Of a stretch of 64,000 nt of DNA, positions 17,252 through 26,834 are shown piece after piece; position 1 is the first letter of the stretch; the number at the start of each line of letters is the position of its first letter. The notes under the pieces are model-generated. The model had not been told where the DNA came from. It did no database searches and worked only from the letters and a program-made list of their open reading frames with translations. A program made the position numbers and the translations under genes. This stretch comes from Bacillus sp. sid0103 (GTDB taxonomy: Bacteria > Bacillota > Bacilli > Bacillales_B > DSM-18226): NCBI RefSeq assembly GCF_019219025.1, contig NZ_JAHUWN010000029.1, positions 1 through 64,000 of the forward strand, given 5' to 3'.

Positions 17252-17361
17252 ATACTTACCTTAAAAAGGTCAAACCTATAATTATTGCACTTCAATAGGA
17301 GGATTTTTTTTACATACATAGAAATAATTATAGACAAGTCATTAAATCGAGGGGGATTTGA

Positions 17362-17526
17362 ATGGAGTTTTCAGTTCTCAATGCTTGGTTGCAATTTTTC
17401 TTGTTGATTATGTGTGGATGTCTAATTTTATTCATCGCAATGTTATTTATTTCCAACAAACACATAAAGAATAGATTAAAGCAAATGGAAGAAATCGATA
17501 AAAATGAAGTTAATATAACGAATTAA
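17362..17526 (+). CDS. Small membrane protein (54 aa)
   Basis: GAGGGGGAT precedes ATG. Residues 9-32 form one hydrophobic segment (LQFFLLIMCGCLILFIAMLF), followed by a charged cytoplasmic-like tail (NRLKQMEEIDKNEVNITN). It lies 110 bases after the YolD-like gene on the same strand and is followed by a hairpin. Family not recognised. Confidence 0.55.
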   Translation: MEFSVLNAWLQFFLLIMCGCLILFIAMLFISNKHIKNRLKQMEEIDKNEVNITN

Positions 17527-17565
17527 ACGCTGAATTTTTTCATTGTTTGTGTTAATTATGAATTT

Positions 17566-17614
17566 AGCCCTTCCAGCAACATGTTGAGAACATATGCTCA
17601 AGCTGAGAAGGGCT
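17566..17614 (+). terminator. Possible terminator of the YolD/small membrane gene unit
   Basis: AGCCCTTC pairs with GAAGGGCT, with an inner CAACATGTTG palindrome. Only a short, broken T-rich stretch follows, so it is weak. Confidence 0.4.
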
Positions 17615-17838
17615 CTTATATTGAGGAATAGAAACATAACAGATATCATCCACAATGAGAGGGTAATTATTTCAACATGTTCTCCTATCTCATATCTTTA
17701 AACGGAATTTACCTATACCAAATACTATGACAGTCACTAATGCATACCATCCGCTATTTACTATTACAGAAAGCGCCTACATTTTTCTGGGATTCTTGCA
17801 GAAAAGTTACCTATAAAATCAGGTATATAGACTTCACT

Positions 17839-18033
17839 TCATACACAATCAATAACCTTGTAATTTTTATGTGCTACAACTGTTCTGTTTCCTTTAATCT
17901 CCATTCCCGTTTTATTATCGGTTATATTTACAATGACTGAATTTTCATTTACCTTCTCCACGATCCCTTTAATTCCATTCTTAAAAAGGATATAATCCCC
18001 AAATTCTGCTATCTTTTTTGCCTTGAATATCAT
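17839..18033 (-). CDS. DUF2187 (YkvS-like) small protein
   Basis: 64 residues from the ATG with GAGGG at seven bases. The core GDYILFKNGIKGIVEKVNEN followed by SVIVNITD and TVVAHKNYKVI fits the KOW/SH3-like DUF2187 family represented by B. subtilis YkvS. Family function is unknown. It stands alone on the minus strand. Confidence 0.7.
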   Translation of the reverse strand: MIFKAKKIAEFGDYILFKNGIKGIVEKVNENSVIVNITDNKTGMEIKGNRTVVAHKNYKVIDCV

Positions 18034-18139
18034 CTTTTTTCCCTCAAATCTAAAATGTTTATTTTTCTTAGATTTTATACCTTTGTAATTGTTTAATTTT
18101 ATTTTATTGAGATGGTTTAAAACCATTGTATACAAAAAA

Positions 18140-18316
18140 TTATTGATGGGCTTTATTCGCTAATAAAATTAATTCATCGAGACTTTTAATTATGATTTCT
18201 TTTTTTGATGGAGGAAAATCCGAAATGTTTTCAATGATTTTCCTTCTTTTTAGTTCCATTTGCTTCAAATTGTCTGTATCAATTCCATTTAGATTACAAT
18301 TACTTTCTTCCCTCAT
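18140..18316 (-). CDS. Small hypothetical protein (58 aa)
   Basis: A charged helical protein (MELKRRKIIENISDF, then KKEIIIKSLDELILLANKAH). The helix-loop-helix size and the SLDELI segment faintly recall Spo0E-type phosphatases (SxxLD), but the spacing between the two helices is short and I would not assign it. GGAG lies 12 bases before ATG. Confidence 0.4.
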   Translation of the reverse strand: MREESNCNLNGIDTDNLKQMELKRRKIIENISDFPPSKKEIIIKSLDELILLANKAHQ

Positions 18317-18748
18317 CTCTATACTAAACTCCTATTCTTTTAACATTATATAATACTAATTTTTACAATTTTTAGATTATTATGTTATCTTTTCTTTTTA
18401 TGGCCTAAACCATGGAAACTACTCTTAATTATTTAAATAAAAGCCAACCGTTTCTTGAGAATTAATTGCCGGCTTTTACTAGAGGAATACTTTGGTTCAT
18501 CTACCATATCATATCTGGTTTACACTTTAATTAATGAAAAATAAAAGTTTGATAACAACGACTTAAATTAAACAAATCAGGTATAACAGGCCTCATAATT
18601 TGAAAGGTCACTGGTCTCTGGATTTGCGGATGTTAAATTCAAAGGGATATTTTCCTGTGGCATTCGAAGTATGATGGAAACTAAACAACCAATCCAAAAA
18701 TATACAAAACTATAAAACTATATTTCTTTAAGTTGTGACCCGAAGCAA

Positions 18749-18838
18749 TTATTTCTGAACAACCGTAACAACTTGCAGAATAAGCGGTAGAATTACCATT
18801 AATCCAAACCACATAATTATCAGTTTGTCTCGAAACAT
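18749..18838 (-). CDS. Possible 29-aa hydrophobic peptide
   Basis: MFRDK is followed by about 20 hydrophobic residues (LIIMWFGLMVILPLILQVVT) and VQK. AAGGA lies eight to nine bases before ATG. Size and build recall type I toxin peptides, but no antisense RNA was demonstrated. Confidence 0.3.
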   Translation of the reverse strand: MFRDKLIIMWFGLMVILPLILQVVTVVQK

Positions 18839-19496
18839 TCTCAACAGTCCTTTCGTATTGTATTATATTGGATAAATTCTATTACCAGTGACTCCTATTG
18901 GTAAAATTAAGGTAATCCAGTCCTAAAGTTGTTCAAACTTTTTTAGTTTTTAAGCATTTTCCGAACATCTCTATCCTGCTATTCCCTCTATTAACCCTGT
19001 TCCCATTCAATAAAAAACAAGGATGGTCAGAAAACGGGAACTTTGTTAGTATTTGTTAGCATCGATTTAGATGAAACTTACACTCTATGTATCTAGCGAG
19101 TCTGTTTTACACCAGATCCTCATTGTCAGTATTTATTTGACGAATACATGGTTACCAATAACGGCTATTACTTATTGTGTTTTCACTTAATCATAAAGAC
19201 CTCCTGACAAATTAGCTCCATATTATCTTAACAAACATATATTTCATCCTGTTCTCAATTTGAAGATTCCTAGGTTACAGTACCTTAAGAAAAAAAGTCA
19301 TTTACTTTAATACTAGTTTACTCAAATAATTAATCACCAATATTTGGATCTTTTTCTCGGTTAAGCATAGTATTTTATTTTCTTCCTTACAAAACAAACT
19401 GTGTACTTACATATCAATATTATTGACACCTCCTTTATTTAACCTGACTTAAACCTAAAGCCTTATATATTTACCATGATGTATATAGGACAAAAA
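18839..19496. other. Gene-free stretch
   Basis: No open frame with a ribosome site and no motif recognised. It is AT-rich, with stop codons in all frames. Confidence 0.5.
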
Positions 19497-19607
19497 AAGT
19501 CCTTATTTCTGAAGACAAAATCGCAGCCTTAAGGCTGCAAGACTAATAAAAAACTGAAGGGGATGTAGACATATCTAAAATTTTTGTCCATATCCCTTGT
19601 ACAATTA
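19497..19607 (+). repeat. Dispersed repeat, partial copy B (3' part)
   Basis: Contains the GCAGCCTTAAGGCTGC hairpin and the following GGATGTAGACATATCTAAAA segment, nearly identical to 16770-16860. It precedes the decayed YolD-like copy, just as copy A precedes the intact one. Confidence 0.75.
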
Positions 19608-19619
19608 GAACAAACGTTC
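19608..19619 (+). promoter_or_regulatory. SOS box before the decayed YolD copy
   Basis: GAACAAACGTTC fits GAAC-N4-GTTC and sits at the same place as the box of the intact copy. Confidence 0.7.
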
Positions 19620-19650
19620 TTATAATTAAATCAAAGGGAGAATTTTTTTA

Positions 19651-19863
19651 ATGAATAAAGATCGTGGAATGAAGAAATGGCACGGCTTTTTCATGCCAGA
19701 AAACATAAAGATGTTGAAAGATCTTTGGCAGGATGATTAAAAAACTCCTAGTCCACTTCTGGATGAATTGAAAATAGAAGAGATGGAAATTCAAATTCAT
19801 CCTGAATTTGAATCCATAATCAATATTGATTTCTTTTCCATTATCAATGTAAACGTTAAATAG
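19651..19863 (+). pseudogene. YolD-like gene, decayed second copy
   Basis: The start reads MNKDRGMKKWHGFFMPENIK, close to the intact copy at 16913. Codon 30 is TAA where the intact gene has a sense codon (QDD-stop-KTPSPLLDE). About 120 bp of the middle is then deleted before HPEFESIINIDFFSI and the end at 19863. No functional product is expected. Confidence 0.85.
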
Positions 19864-19865
19864 TA

Positions 19866-20060
19866 TGTTTTTCCTTTCTGATCAGTCCGTCGTGCAACCG
19901 CCCAAAGTCTTTCTGTATGGTTTTAATCAGATTTTAAAGTCCTTATTTGATGAAAAAGTTGCAGCCTTAAGGCTGTAGGATCAGCAAAAACTGTAGGGGA
20001 TGAATAGAATTAAAAATTTTAGTACCATCCTCCTTGAACAATTAGAACATTCGATCCCAA
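19866..20060 (+). repeat. Dispersed repeat, partial copy C with a degenerate third SOS box
   Basis: Begins with the TTTCCTTTCTGATCAGTCCG block, includes the CAGCCTTAAGGCTG hairpin, and ends with GAACATTCGATC (20045-20056), an SOS box with two changes. No YolD-like sequence follows, so only the promoter part of a third module remains. Confidence 0.65.
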
Positions 20061-20419
20061 AAGAGATAGAAGAGTATTTTGTTTTGAATTTACTGTCTAT
20101 TTTATTATTAACATCACCAGCTTGTAGTTTTGAAAAGACTCATACTGAACTTCTATTCTACTTAGTATAAAAGTTAGTGAACTTACTAACTCTGAGTTTA
20201 AGGAAGTTGGAATAGGTCAAAACGAGAGTATGAAAAAAGGAGACTTTAAGAAATTTACTCTTCATTTTCAAATCTTCTTTTGAGATCTAGGGGTTGAATT
20301 TTAAATGTTCCTTACCATTATAAAACCATATTTCATCAAGGTTACGATCAGTGCCCCTGTCCAAAGAGCAGTCAAGTGCCCTGAAACAGTTGCGTAACCA
20401 GGCTCCTCTTCCCCTGATA

Positions 20420-20605
20420 ACGGCCATAAGAATGTCCCACTTCTGCCCTGTTTTTTACCGGCGATAGTCACAAGATTTACCGCTTGTTGCCAACGCGTTT
20501 ACCAATGGAGTATTGTCAAGAAAAATGGATTTACAATGTTAAGGATTTTGAGAGATAAAGAAAGTCTAATTCCTCCACATCTTTACCGAGGAATTAGACT
20601 ACTAG
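20420..20605. repeat. Repeat shared with 41310-41475
   Basis: Shares AAGAATGT-CCACTTCTGCC, TTTACC-CTTG-TGCCAACG and TTTACCAAT blocks with 41310-41400. Both copies end with a hairpin whose arms are TCTAATTCCTC/GAGGAATTAGA (here) or CCTAATCCTC/GAGGAATTAGG (there). The regular GTGGTAAA-type sub-repeats recall ends of IS21-type elements, but no transposase is attached. Confidence 0.55.
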
Positions 20606-20700
20606 TCTTCAAAAATCGCGCCCTTTAATAAAATGGCCTTATTTCTGAAGCAATGCTCATTAACTCGTTGTGTGGTTCTCTGGCTTGTTGTTATTAAACA

Positions 20701-20979
20701 CTAATTGCCGGGCAGCTGGATGCCGCGCCAGCCGCTTACATAACATTGGCCATATTCATTATCACCCACAGCAACCACTGTGCCGTCCGATTTAAGCCCG
20801 ACGGTATGGGCACAACCCGTCGCAATCGCCACAATATCGCGCCAATCACTTACATAATATTGGCCATACTCATTCCAACCCACCGCGACCGCCAAAATAT
20901 CGCACCAGCCGCTTACATTACATTGGCGATACTGAAAATTCCATCCCCTAAAAATAGGAAATGCTATTTGCTTATACAT
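20701..20979 (-). pseudogene. RCC1-repeat protein fragment
   Basis: Two and a half repeats of RCC1 type are visible: VAVGWNEYGQYYVSDWRDIV, then CAHTVGLKSDGTVVAVGDNE, then YGQCYVSGWRGI. Complete bacterial RCC1 proteins have seven or more repeats and a signal sequence. Here only 92 residues remain, without a ribosome site, so it is most likely the end of a lost gene. Confidence 0.6.
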
Positions 20980-21294
20980 TTTATCACTTAAAATGATGTA
21001 TTTTTTCCTACTCTAAATAAAACATAAATATTGAATATATTACCAATTTATTAAACCGATAAACACTATCTATCTATTCAATAGATTACACAACATTGAT
21101 TTGCAGTTATAAAAGACATAATATTTTAAATGTTAGTAATATTGAAGTGGAAGTAGGTGGAAAACCAATTTTTAGCAGAAATGAAATAGTGTTTAAAATC
21201 CAATTTGAGAGGATGTTGCCAGTTGGAAGTATGTTAAGTACTACATAGTGAAAACAAGGGTTTGTTGATTTTTCCGATGTGCAAAGGTTTTTAT

Positions 21295-24200
21295 ATGGAG
21301 ATGTATAAAAAGAAAATAACAGGCGGGTGGAAATTAGTGGGTAAAAATAAAAAACGATTTGCGACAATATGTCTTTCCAGTGCTCTCGTTTTATCACCAT
21401 TCTCGGGACTTCTATCAAATTCTTACTCTTCAACAGTTGCTCATGCACAAACGAAGGCACCAATCAAAGCACCAACTGAGCAATTACCAGCTAATCTCAC
21501 TCCAGAACAGCTAGCAGCTTTCACAAAACTGCAAAGCATGAATGGAATCGTGGGTTTACAATTATCAAAAGATGTAAATTTGAAGAGTTCAGATGAAATT
21601 CCAGTTATTGTTGAATTCAAACAACGTCCGGCTAAATTAGCGGTAATCGATGCAGCATCAAAAGGGAAAAAGTTGTCTGTAACAGAAGCAAAAAAACAAG
21701 TGGATGCTTCACATGATACCTTTAAAAATGATTTGGCAACGATCTTTGCGTCTAAAGGGGCAAAAAAGGGTGCTTCACCTTCTTACAAGGTAAATAGATC
21801 CTATAAACATGCGTTCAATGGTGTAGCTATGAAACTACCAGCCAACCAAGTTCAATCCTTATTAAACTCAATGGAAGTTAAAGCTGTTTACAGTGATCTA
21901 CAGGTAAAAGTTGAGCAACCGGTAAAAGCGAAAGCGTCAGATGTTGGAACCATGGGATTAGGAATGTCAGATGAGCTTTCCTTCCTTCAAGTTGATAAGC
22001 TTCATGACGAAGGGTACACAGGAAAAGGCGTTAAGGTGGGAGTGATCGATACAGGTATTGACTATAACCATCCTGATTTAAAAGGCGCCTATAAAGGTGG
22101 ATATGACTTTGTCGATAATGATGCCGATCCGATGGAAACGACCTATGAAGATTGGGTAAAAGCAGGTAAGCCATCCGATGCCAAGTCATACATGACCACT
22201 CACGGAACTCATGTATCAGGAACGATTGCCGGACAAGGAAAAAATAATAGTAAATATGCAACGACAGGAATCGCTCCAGACGCTGATCTTTATGCTTACC
22301 GAGTTTTAGGACCATATGGAGGAGGATACTATTCTTCTATTTTGGCCGGAATTGATAAAGCAATTGAAGATGGCATGGACGTCATTAACATGTCATTAGG
22401 TGGAAATACAAATGACCCGTGGGATCCTATCAGTTTAGCAGCTGACAACGCTGTTTTACTTGGAGTCACAGCAGTAATAGCAGCAGGAAACGCCGGCAAT
22501 CAAATGTACACTTTAGGAAGCCCAGGTACCGCATCATTAGCGCTCACGGTGGGTGCAAGTAATGTCCCAAGAACCATTCCCACTTTTAAAGGCTCACTTG
22601 CAGCTGGACAAAAGGCAGTGGGTGTAAATTTACAACTATTCGCGTTCGGATTTGGAGATGACATTACGAAGTTTAAAGGTCAAACACTCCCAGTTGTTGA
22701 TGTCGGAATGGGAAGGACCGAGGATTTTTTTAATAAAGATGTAAAAGGAAAGATAGCCCTAATAAGCCGAGGAGATTTCGGTATGGATTTTAAAATTAAT
22801 TTTGCGAAACAAAACGGTGCAGCTGCGGTCCTTTTATATAATAATAATCCGACAGAAGGGCAGATACCTTATTATTTTGCAGAGGGAAAAGATTTTATAT
22901 CTACATTCTCCTTAACACAAGCAGACGGATTAGCGTTAAAACAACAAGTGGAAGCAGGCTACACAAACTTCAACTTTGGTGAGATGTCAGAAATAAAAAC
23001 ACAGGGAGATCAATTAGCAGATTTCAGCTCCCGCGGACCATCCCATAACACTTACGAAATCAAACCAGAAGTCACTGCCCCAGGAGTAGATGTACTATCT
23101 ACTGCTGCATCCGACGTAGTCAACGATGGGCAAGGGGACAATTATCAATATGCTTACGAACGGATGTCTGGTACTTCGATGGCAACTCCGAATGTTGCTG
23201 GCATTGCAGCGCTGTTATTGCAAGCAAAACCTGGTTTGCAGCCTGAAGATGTAAAGTCCATTTTAATGAATACAGCAGATCCGCTAAGTAATCCTTACAG
23301 TGTGTTTGAAGTTGGTGCAGGACGAGTTGATCCTTATAAAGCGATCCATTCTGATATGGAAATCAAAGTTATGGACACTACCCCAATATTAAAAAGTGGA
23401 GGGAAGGAAACATTCATTGATGATAATTCGGGCGGCATCAGCTTTGGACAACTCTATGATCCAGGCCAAGATATCGTTGATTCAAAAACGGTTGTGATGA
23501 AAAACAACGGAACTACTGCCAAAACATATGATGTTAAGGTACAATTTCAAACCGGTCTAAGAGGATCGAAAGATGCAGCGAAGAATGGTGTGAAGGTCGA
23601 AACGGCAACTTCTGTCCAACTAAAAGGGGGAGAACAAAAGAAAATTTTAGATTCTCTCTACATTCCAAAAACAGCAGAAAAGGGATTTTATGAAGGATAT
23701 GTGGTGTATTCAAATAAAGACAATCCATCTGAAACATATAAAGTTCCATTCGGCTTCTCTTACGAAAATGCACCAGCATTTAATACTTTCAAAATAAAAA
23801 CACATTCAGGAACTTCATCAATTCTTGCGAATGGAAATCCATACGAATCTTGGCCCCAAATAATTGTAAATGTAACATCACATGTAAAATGGGTTACTTT
23901 GATGATTGTTGACCCAGAAACAAACGAATATATTGGGGAACTAACTAGTACTCGCGGTGATAAGCTAGAGCCAAACAAAGATTCTCTATCGGGTTGGATG
24001 GGATATTATATACCGTTTTTACGGAATCAAAAAAAACCATCCTCTAGTGATATCAATGATTTATTTTCTTCCCTAGCCTCTCGAATGGATCATTTGAAAC
24101 CAGGCAAATATAAAATAAAGGCTTTTGGAATAACTGAGCAAGGTCAAGCGTTTACAGCTAAAAATGAAGAGTACTTTTTTATTGACAATGCTGCACCAGA

Positions 24201-25524
24201 ATTTAAGTATAACCTGCCAAAAGGAGTATATGAATATGAAGCAGGCCAAAAATCGGTATCCTTTTCAGGGTCTATTTACGCCAATGTTATCAATGAAATG
24301 AAGACTGCCGGCTTGAATGTCTCACAAGCTGACAATAGAGTTGGGTATACCTACAACCAACCAAAGGATTTTAGTCCTTACCTAGACAAAGTCATTTCAC
24401 TTAATTCAGATGGAACATTTGCAGGAACTATACCAATGAATGAATCCGTCCCGATTCTCCCGGTTCGTTTCATGGCTCAAAGTATATCGGGAGCTGGGCA
24501 TTACCCAGATATGCCAACAACTTATTTTGTAAAAAAAGGAACACAGTATGTAGCAGCAAAACCGAATAACCAAGAGATAAAAATGGGTGATTCGGTAACT
24601 TACACATTGACAATGAATAACGCAAATAAGTTGAAGGATCAAACCTTTACATTCGATTATCTAGGTGATTACTTTGATATTGAAAGCGTCACTGTCAATC
24701 CAGAGCTACAGAAAAAGGCCACAGTAGAACTAAATGATGAAGAATTACAAGGAAGCGGGGTAAATAAAAAGCATCGTATTCATATAGCTGTTAAGGATGC
24801 AGGCCAAAGTATTGATGGAACCCTTCCAGTGGTAGATGTCACCATGAAAGTAAAGGATGACCTCTATTATGATGGCGAAATAGATCTTAAGAATCTTACA
24901 TCGTCCTATATAAATACTAACGGGGATACAGTATCGGTTCCAAGTGTATCTGTCGAGTCCTATGTAATCCCAACATTTTCGGAAGTACTAGTGGGAATAG
25001 GAGAAGAAGCCCTTCCTTTAGATGTGGATTTTGCAAAGGCAGGTGCAACAGCATTTGTTACGGATGAAAACAACCAAAAATATCAAGGAACAGTTATGAA
25101 TGTAGATGGAGGCTATTTGGTTTCCCACTTTAGGCTGCCGGTAACAAAAAAAGAGCTTACTTATCATATTCAAGTGCCAGGTGATTTTGAATTTAGTGCC
25201 CCATTTACTATTTATAAACAAAATGGAGACACCATTCAAGGTGAAAGTGACAATTTGCCTAATTTTGAGATTATGCATTCTGGTGATGCAAATGGAGACC
25301 AAGTCATTGATATTATGGATGCAGTATTCCTGAAACAACACTGGGGTACGAATACACGCAGTGCAGATTTCAACTTTGATGGTATAGTCGACATGAAGGA
25401 TTTTGCCTTTATAGAAAATAATTTCTTATTGGTAAATAGGAATGCGACCAACCCGCTAACACCAAAAGACCGGTACAAAGGGCAGACATTGGAAAGTATC
25501 AAAAAAGAATTAGGTCTTAACTAG
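21295..25524 (+). CDS. Secreted Vpr-like subtilase with cohesin-like and dockerin-like C-terminus
   Basis: About 1409 residues. ATG 21295 has AAAGG seven bases upstream; GTG 21337 after GGCGGGTGG is an alternative. A signal peptide ends near VAHA. An I9-type propeptide follows (about 70-190). The S8 domain has Asp in GVIDTGIDYNHPDL, His in THGTHVSGTIAG and Ser in SGTSMATPNVAGIAALLL, with a PA-type insert between (about 430-525). Next come beta-rich regions, then a cohesin-like domain (about 1085-1230, KMGDSVTYTLTMNNANKL) and a dockerin-like pair of calcium loops, GDANGDQVIDIMDAVFLK and ADFNFDGIVDMKDFAFI. No LPxTG anchor is present. It is probably an extracellular protease. The cohesin-dockerin pair could mediate self-association, by inference. 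Confidence 0.9.
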   Translation: MEMYKKKITGGWKLVGKNKKRFATICLSSALVLSPFSGLLSNSYSSTVAHAQTKAPIKAPTEQLPANLTPEQLAAFTKLQSMNGIVGLQLSKDVNLKSSDEIPVIVEFKQRPAKLAVIDAASKGKKLSVTEAKKQVDASHDTFKNDLATIFASKGAKKGASPSYKVNRSYKHAFNGVAMKLPANQVQSLLNSMEVKAVYSDLQVKVEQPVKAKASDVGTMGLGMSDELSFLQVDKLHDEGYTGKGVKVGVIDTGIDYNHPDLKGAYKGGYDFVDNDADPMETTYEDWVKAGKPSDAKSYMTTHGTHVSGTIAGQGKNNSKYATTGIAPDADLYAYRVLGPYGGGYYSSILAGIDKAIEDGMDVINMSLGGNTNDPWDPISLAADNAVLLGVTAVIAAGNAGNQMYTLGSPGTASLALTVGASNVPRTIPTFKGSLAAGQKAVGVNLQLFAFGFGDDITKFKGQTLPVVDVGMGRTEDFFNKDVKGKIALISRGDFGMDFKINFAKQNGAAAVLLYNNNPTEGQIPYYFAEGKDFISTFSLTQADGLALKQQVEAGYTNFNFGEMSEIKTQGDQLADFSSRGPSHNTYEIKPEVTAPGVDVLSTAASDVVNDGQGDNYQYAYERMSGTSMATPNVAGIAALLLQAKPGLQPEDVKSILMNTADPLSNPYSVFEVGAGRVDPYKAIHSDMEIKVMDTTPILKSGGKETFIDDNSGGISFGQLYDPGQDIVDSKTVVMKNNGTTAKTYDVKVQFQTGLRGSKDAAKNGVKVETATSVQLKGGEQKKILDSLYIPKTAEKGFYEGYVVYSNKDNPSETYKVPFGFSYENAPAFNTFKIKTHSGTSSILANGNPYESWPQIIVNVTSHVKWVTLMIVDPETNEYIGELTSTRGDKLEPNKDSLSGWMGYYIPFLRNQKKPSSSDINDLFSSLASRMDHLKPGKYKIKAFGITEQGQAFTAKNEEYFFIDNAAPEFKYNLPKGVYEYEAGQKSVSFSGSIYANVINEMKTAGLNVSQADNRVGYTYNQPKDFSPYLDKVISLNSDGTFAGTIPMNESVPILPVRFMAQSISGAGHYPDMPTTYFVKKGTQYVAAKPNNQEIKMGDSVTYTLTMNNANKLKDQTFTFDYLGDYFDIESVTVNPELQKKATVELNDEELQGSGVNKKHRIHIAVKDAGQSIDGTLPVVDVTMKVKDDLYYDGEIDLKNLTSSYINTNGDTVSVPSVSVESYVIPTFSEVLVGIGEEALPLDVDFAKAGATAFVTDENNQKYQGTVMNVDGGYLVSHFRLPVTKKELTYHIQVPGDFEFSAPFTIYKQNGDTIQGESDNLPNFEIMHSGDANGDQVIDIMDAVFLKQHWGTNTRSADFNFDGIVDMKDFAFIENNFLLVNRNATNPLTPKDRYKGQTLESIKKELGLN

Positions 25525-25550
25525 GAAGAGCAGCTTTCTTTAAATGCAAA

Positions 25551-25595
25551 CCCGAACAACAGACACTAAAAGGGTCTGTTGTTCGGGTTCTTTTT
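25551..25595 (+). terminator. Terminator of the subtilase gene
   Basis: A 14-bp perfect stem (CCCGAACAACAGAC) with a 9-base loop and a CTTTTT tail, 27 bases past the stop. Confidence 0.92.
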
Positions 25596-25738
25596 ATGCT
25601 TTTTTCGGTATGGAAAAGGTTTAAAAGTACTTCTTTTGTTTAAATGTGTGCTCATTTTCCTCTCTGTAAAGTATTTTTTTATATCATTCAGGATTTGCAC
25701 AGTTTATATAACGTACACATGGATCACCAGGGATGTTT

Positions 25739-26559
25739 TCATGAATACGGAGTACCTAGTTGATTGTGGAAAGGGTGGAGATCAAGATACATCAAAGGTA
25801 TCTTTTCTCGATATTCTTTTGGTGTACATAATGTTTTCTTTACAAAGTTGCGATTGAATGATCGAATGTTTTCAAAACCACAGAGATAAGCAATTTCAGT
25901 TATATTTTTTTCCGTAGTTCTTAGCAGATGACAAGCATAGCTAATCCTAGTTCCATTTAAAAAATCTGCAAAAGACGTTTTAACACTAGCATTAAAATAT
26001 TTCGATAAATAATTATAGCTATAACCTAATGTAACGGCGATACTATTTAAAGAAATGGCTTCCGTAAAATGATCCTGTATATAGGTTAGCATGGTGTGGA
26101 GCAACTGTGAGTCTTTTTTTTCCGCTTTAATTAGCGTAGTTTGTGACATTAGCTCAGATAGTAATAAATAGAGGCTTGCTTTTTGCTCTAGTAGATTTAA
26201 GTTATCTTTAAAGAGTGTTCTAGAAATAAGTGTTTTTGTCTCCAAGGATAGGTTAAAAATGGGTTTTTCCAGGGAACTAGTTTCTATCATCCTTTGAAAT
26301 GTTGGAATATAATCTGGTGAAAAGATACATATTTTAGCCCTGGAATGAGATTTTGTAACGATCGAATGAATTTCATTCGGTAATATTAATAAGTATTGTC
26401 CAGTATGTAAAGGAAAACATCTTTGTTCAATCATTACTTCCATTTCCCCATCAACGACAAATATTAATTCAAAACAACGATGGAGGTGGCTTGGAAAGTT
26501 TAAATTATGACATCATAGTTTGAAATTAGATCAAAATGGTGTGATTCATATATTAACAT
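25739..26559 (-). pseudogene. AraC-family regulator, frameshifted in the sensor domain
   Basis: The C-terminal DNA-binding domain is intact: ISLNSIAVTLGYSYNYLSKY, the second helix-turn-helix with ITEIAYLCGFENIRSFNRNF, and TPKEYREKI. The long frame begins inside the cupin-like sensor domain. Upstream it continues without a start (FPSHLHRCFELIFVVDGEME), while a proper start (ATG 26559, MLIYESHHFDLISNYDVI) lies in another frame ending just before. Adding one base near 26500 would give a 273-residue protein of normal size. It is divergent from the oxidoreductase/ThuA pair, whose regulator it probably was. The indel may be real or a sequence error. Confidence 0.75.
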
Positions 26560-26834
26560 TTTAGATTGACTCTCTCGAAAAGGATAAATTTTGTCTAGGA
26601 TTATATAAGTTTTATCTTGTTGTGTCAAACGAAAAAATGATAAGTTTACCAATATAAGATAAAAAGAATTTGGTCTCATTTCTCTTGGTTATGGTATCAA
26701 ATTCTCAGATGTAACTTTGGGGCTCCCTTTTGTATCCGATCATCATGTTTCCGATGATTAGAATACCAGGGTCTTGTTTTTAAATCTATATCAATCCTAT
26801 TCTTAAAACAATCATATAAAAAAAGGAGATCACT
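26560..26834. other. Divergent intergenic region
   Basis: Lies between the AraC-type regulator and the oxidoreductase gene and must hold both promoters. I could not single out an operator. Confidence 0.5.

Noticed and set aside
21107..21260. Open plus-strand frame before the subtilase (ends with a stop at about 21249)
   Set aside because: It could be a 3' gene remnant, but there is no start codon, ribosome site or recognised motif.
25579..25857. 92-aa plus-strand open frame after the subtilase
   Set aside because: It starts inside the subtilase terminator and overlaps the AraC gene on the opposite strand; the hydrophobic character comes from T-rich DNA.
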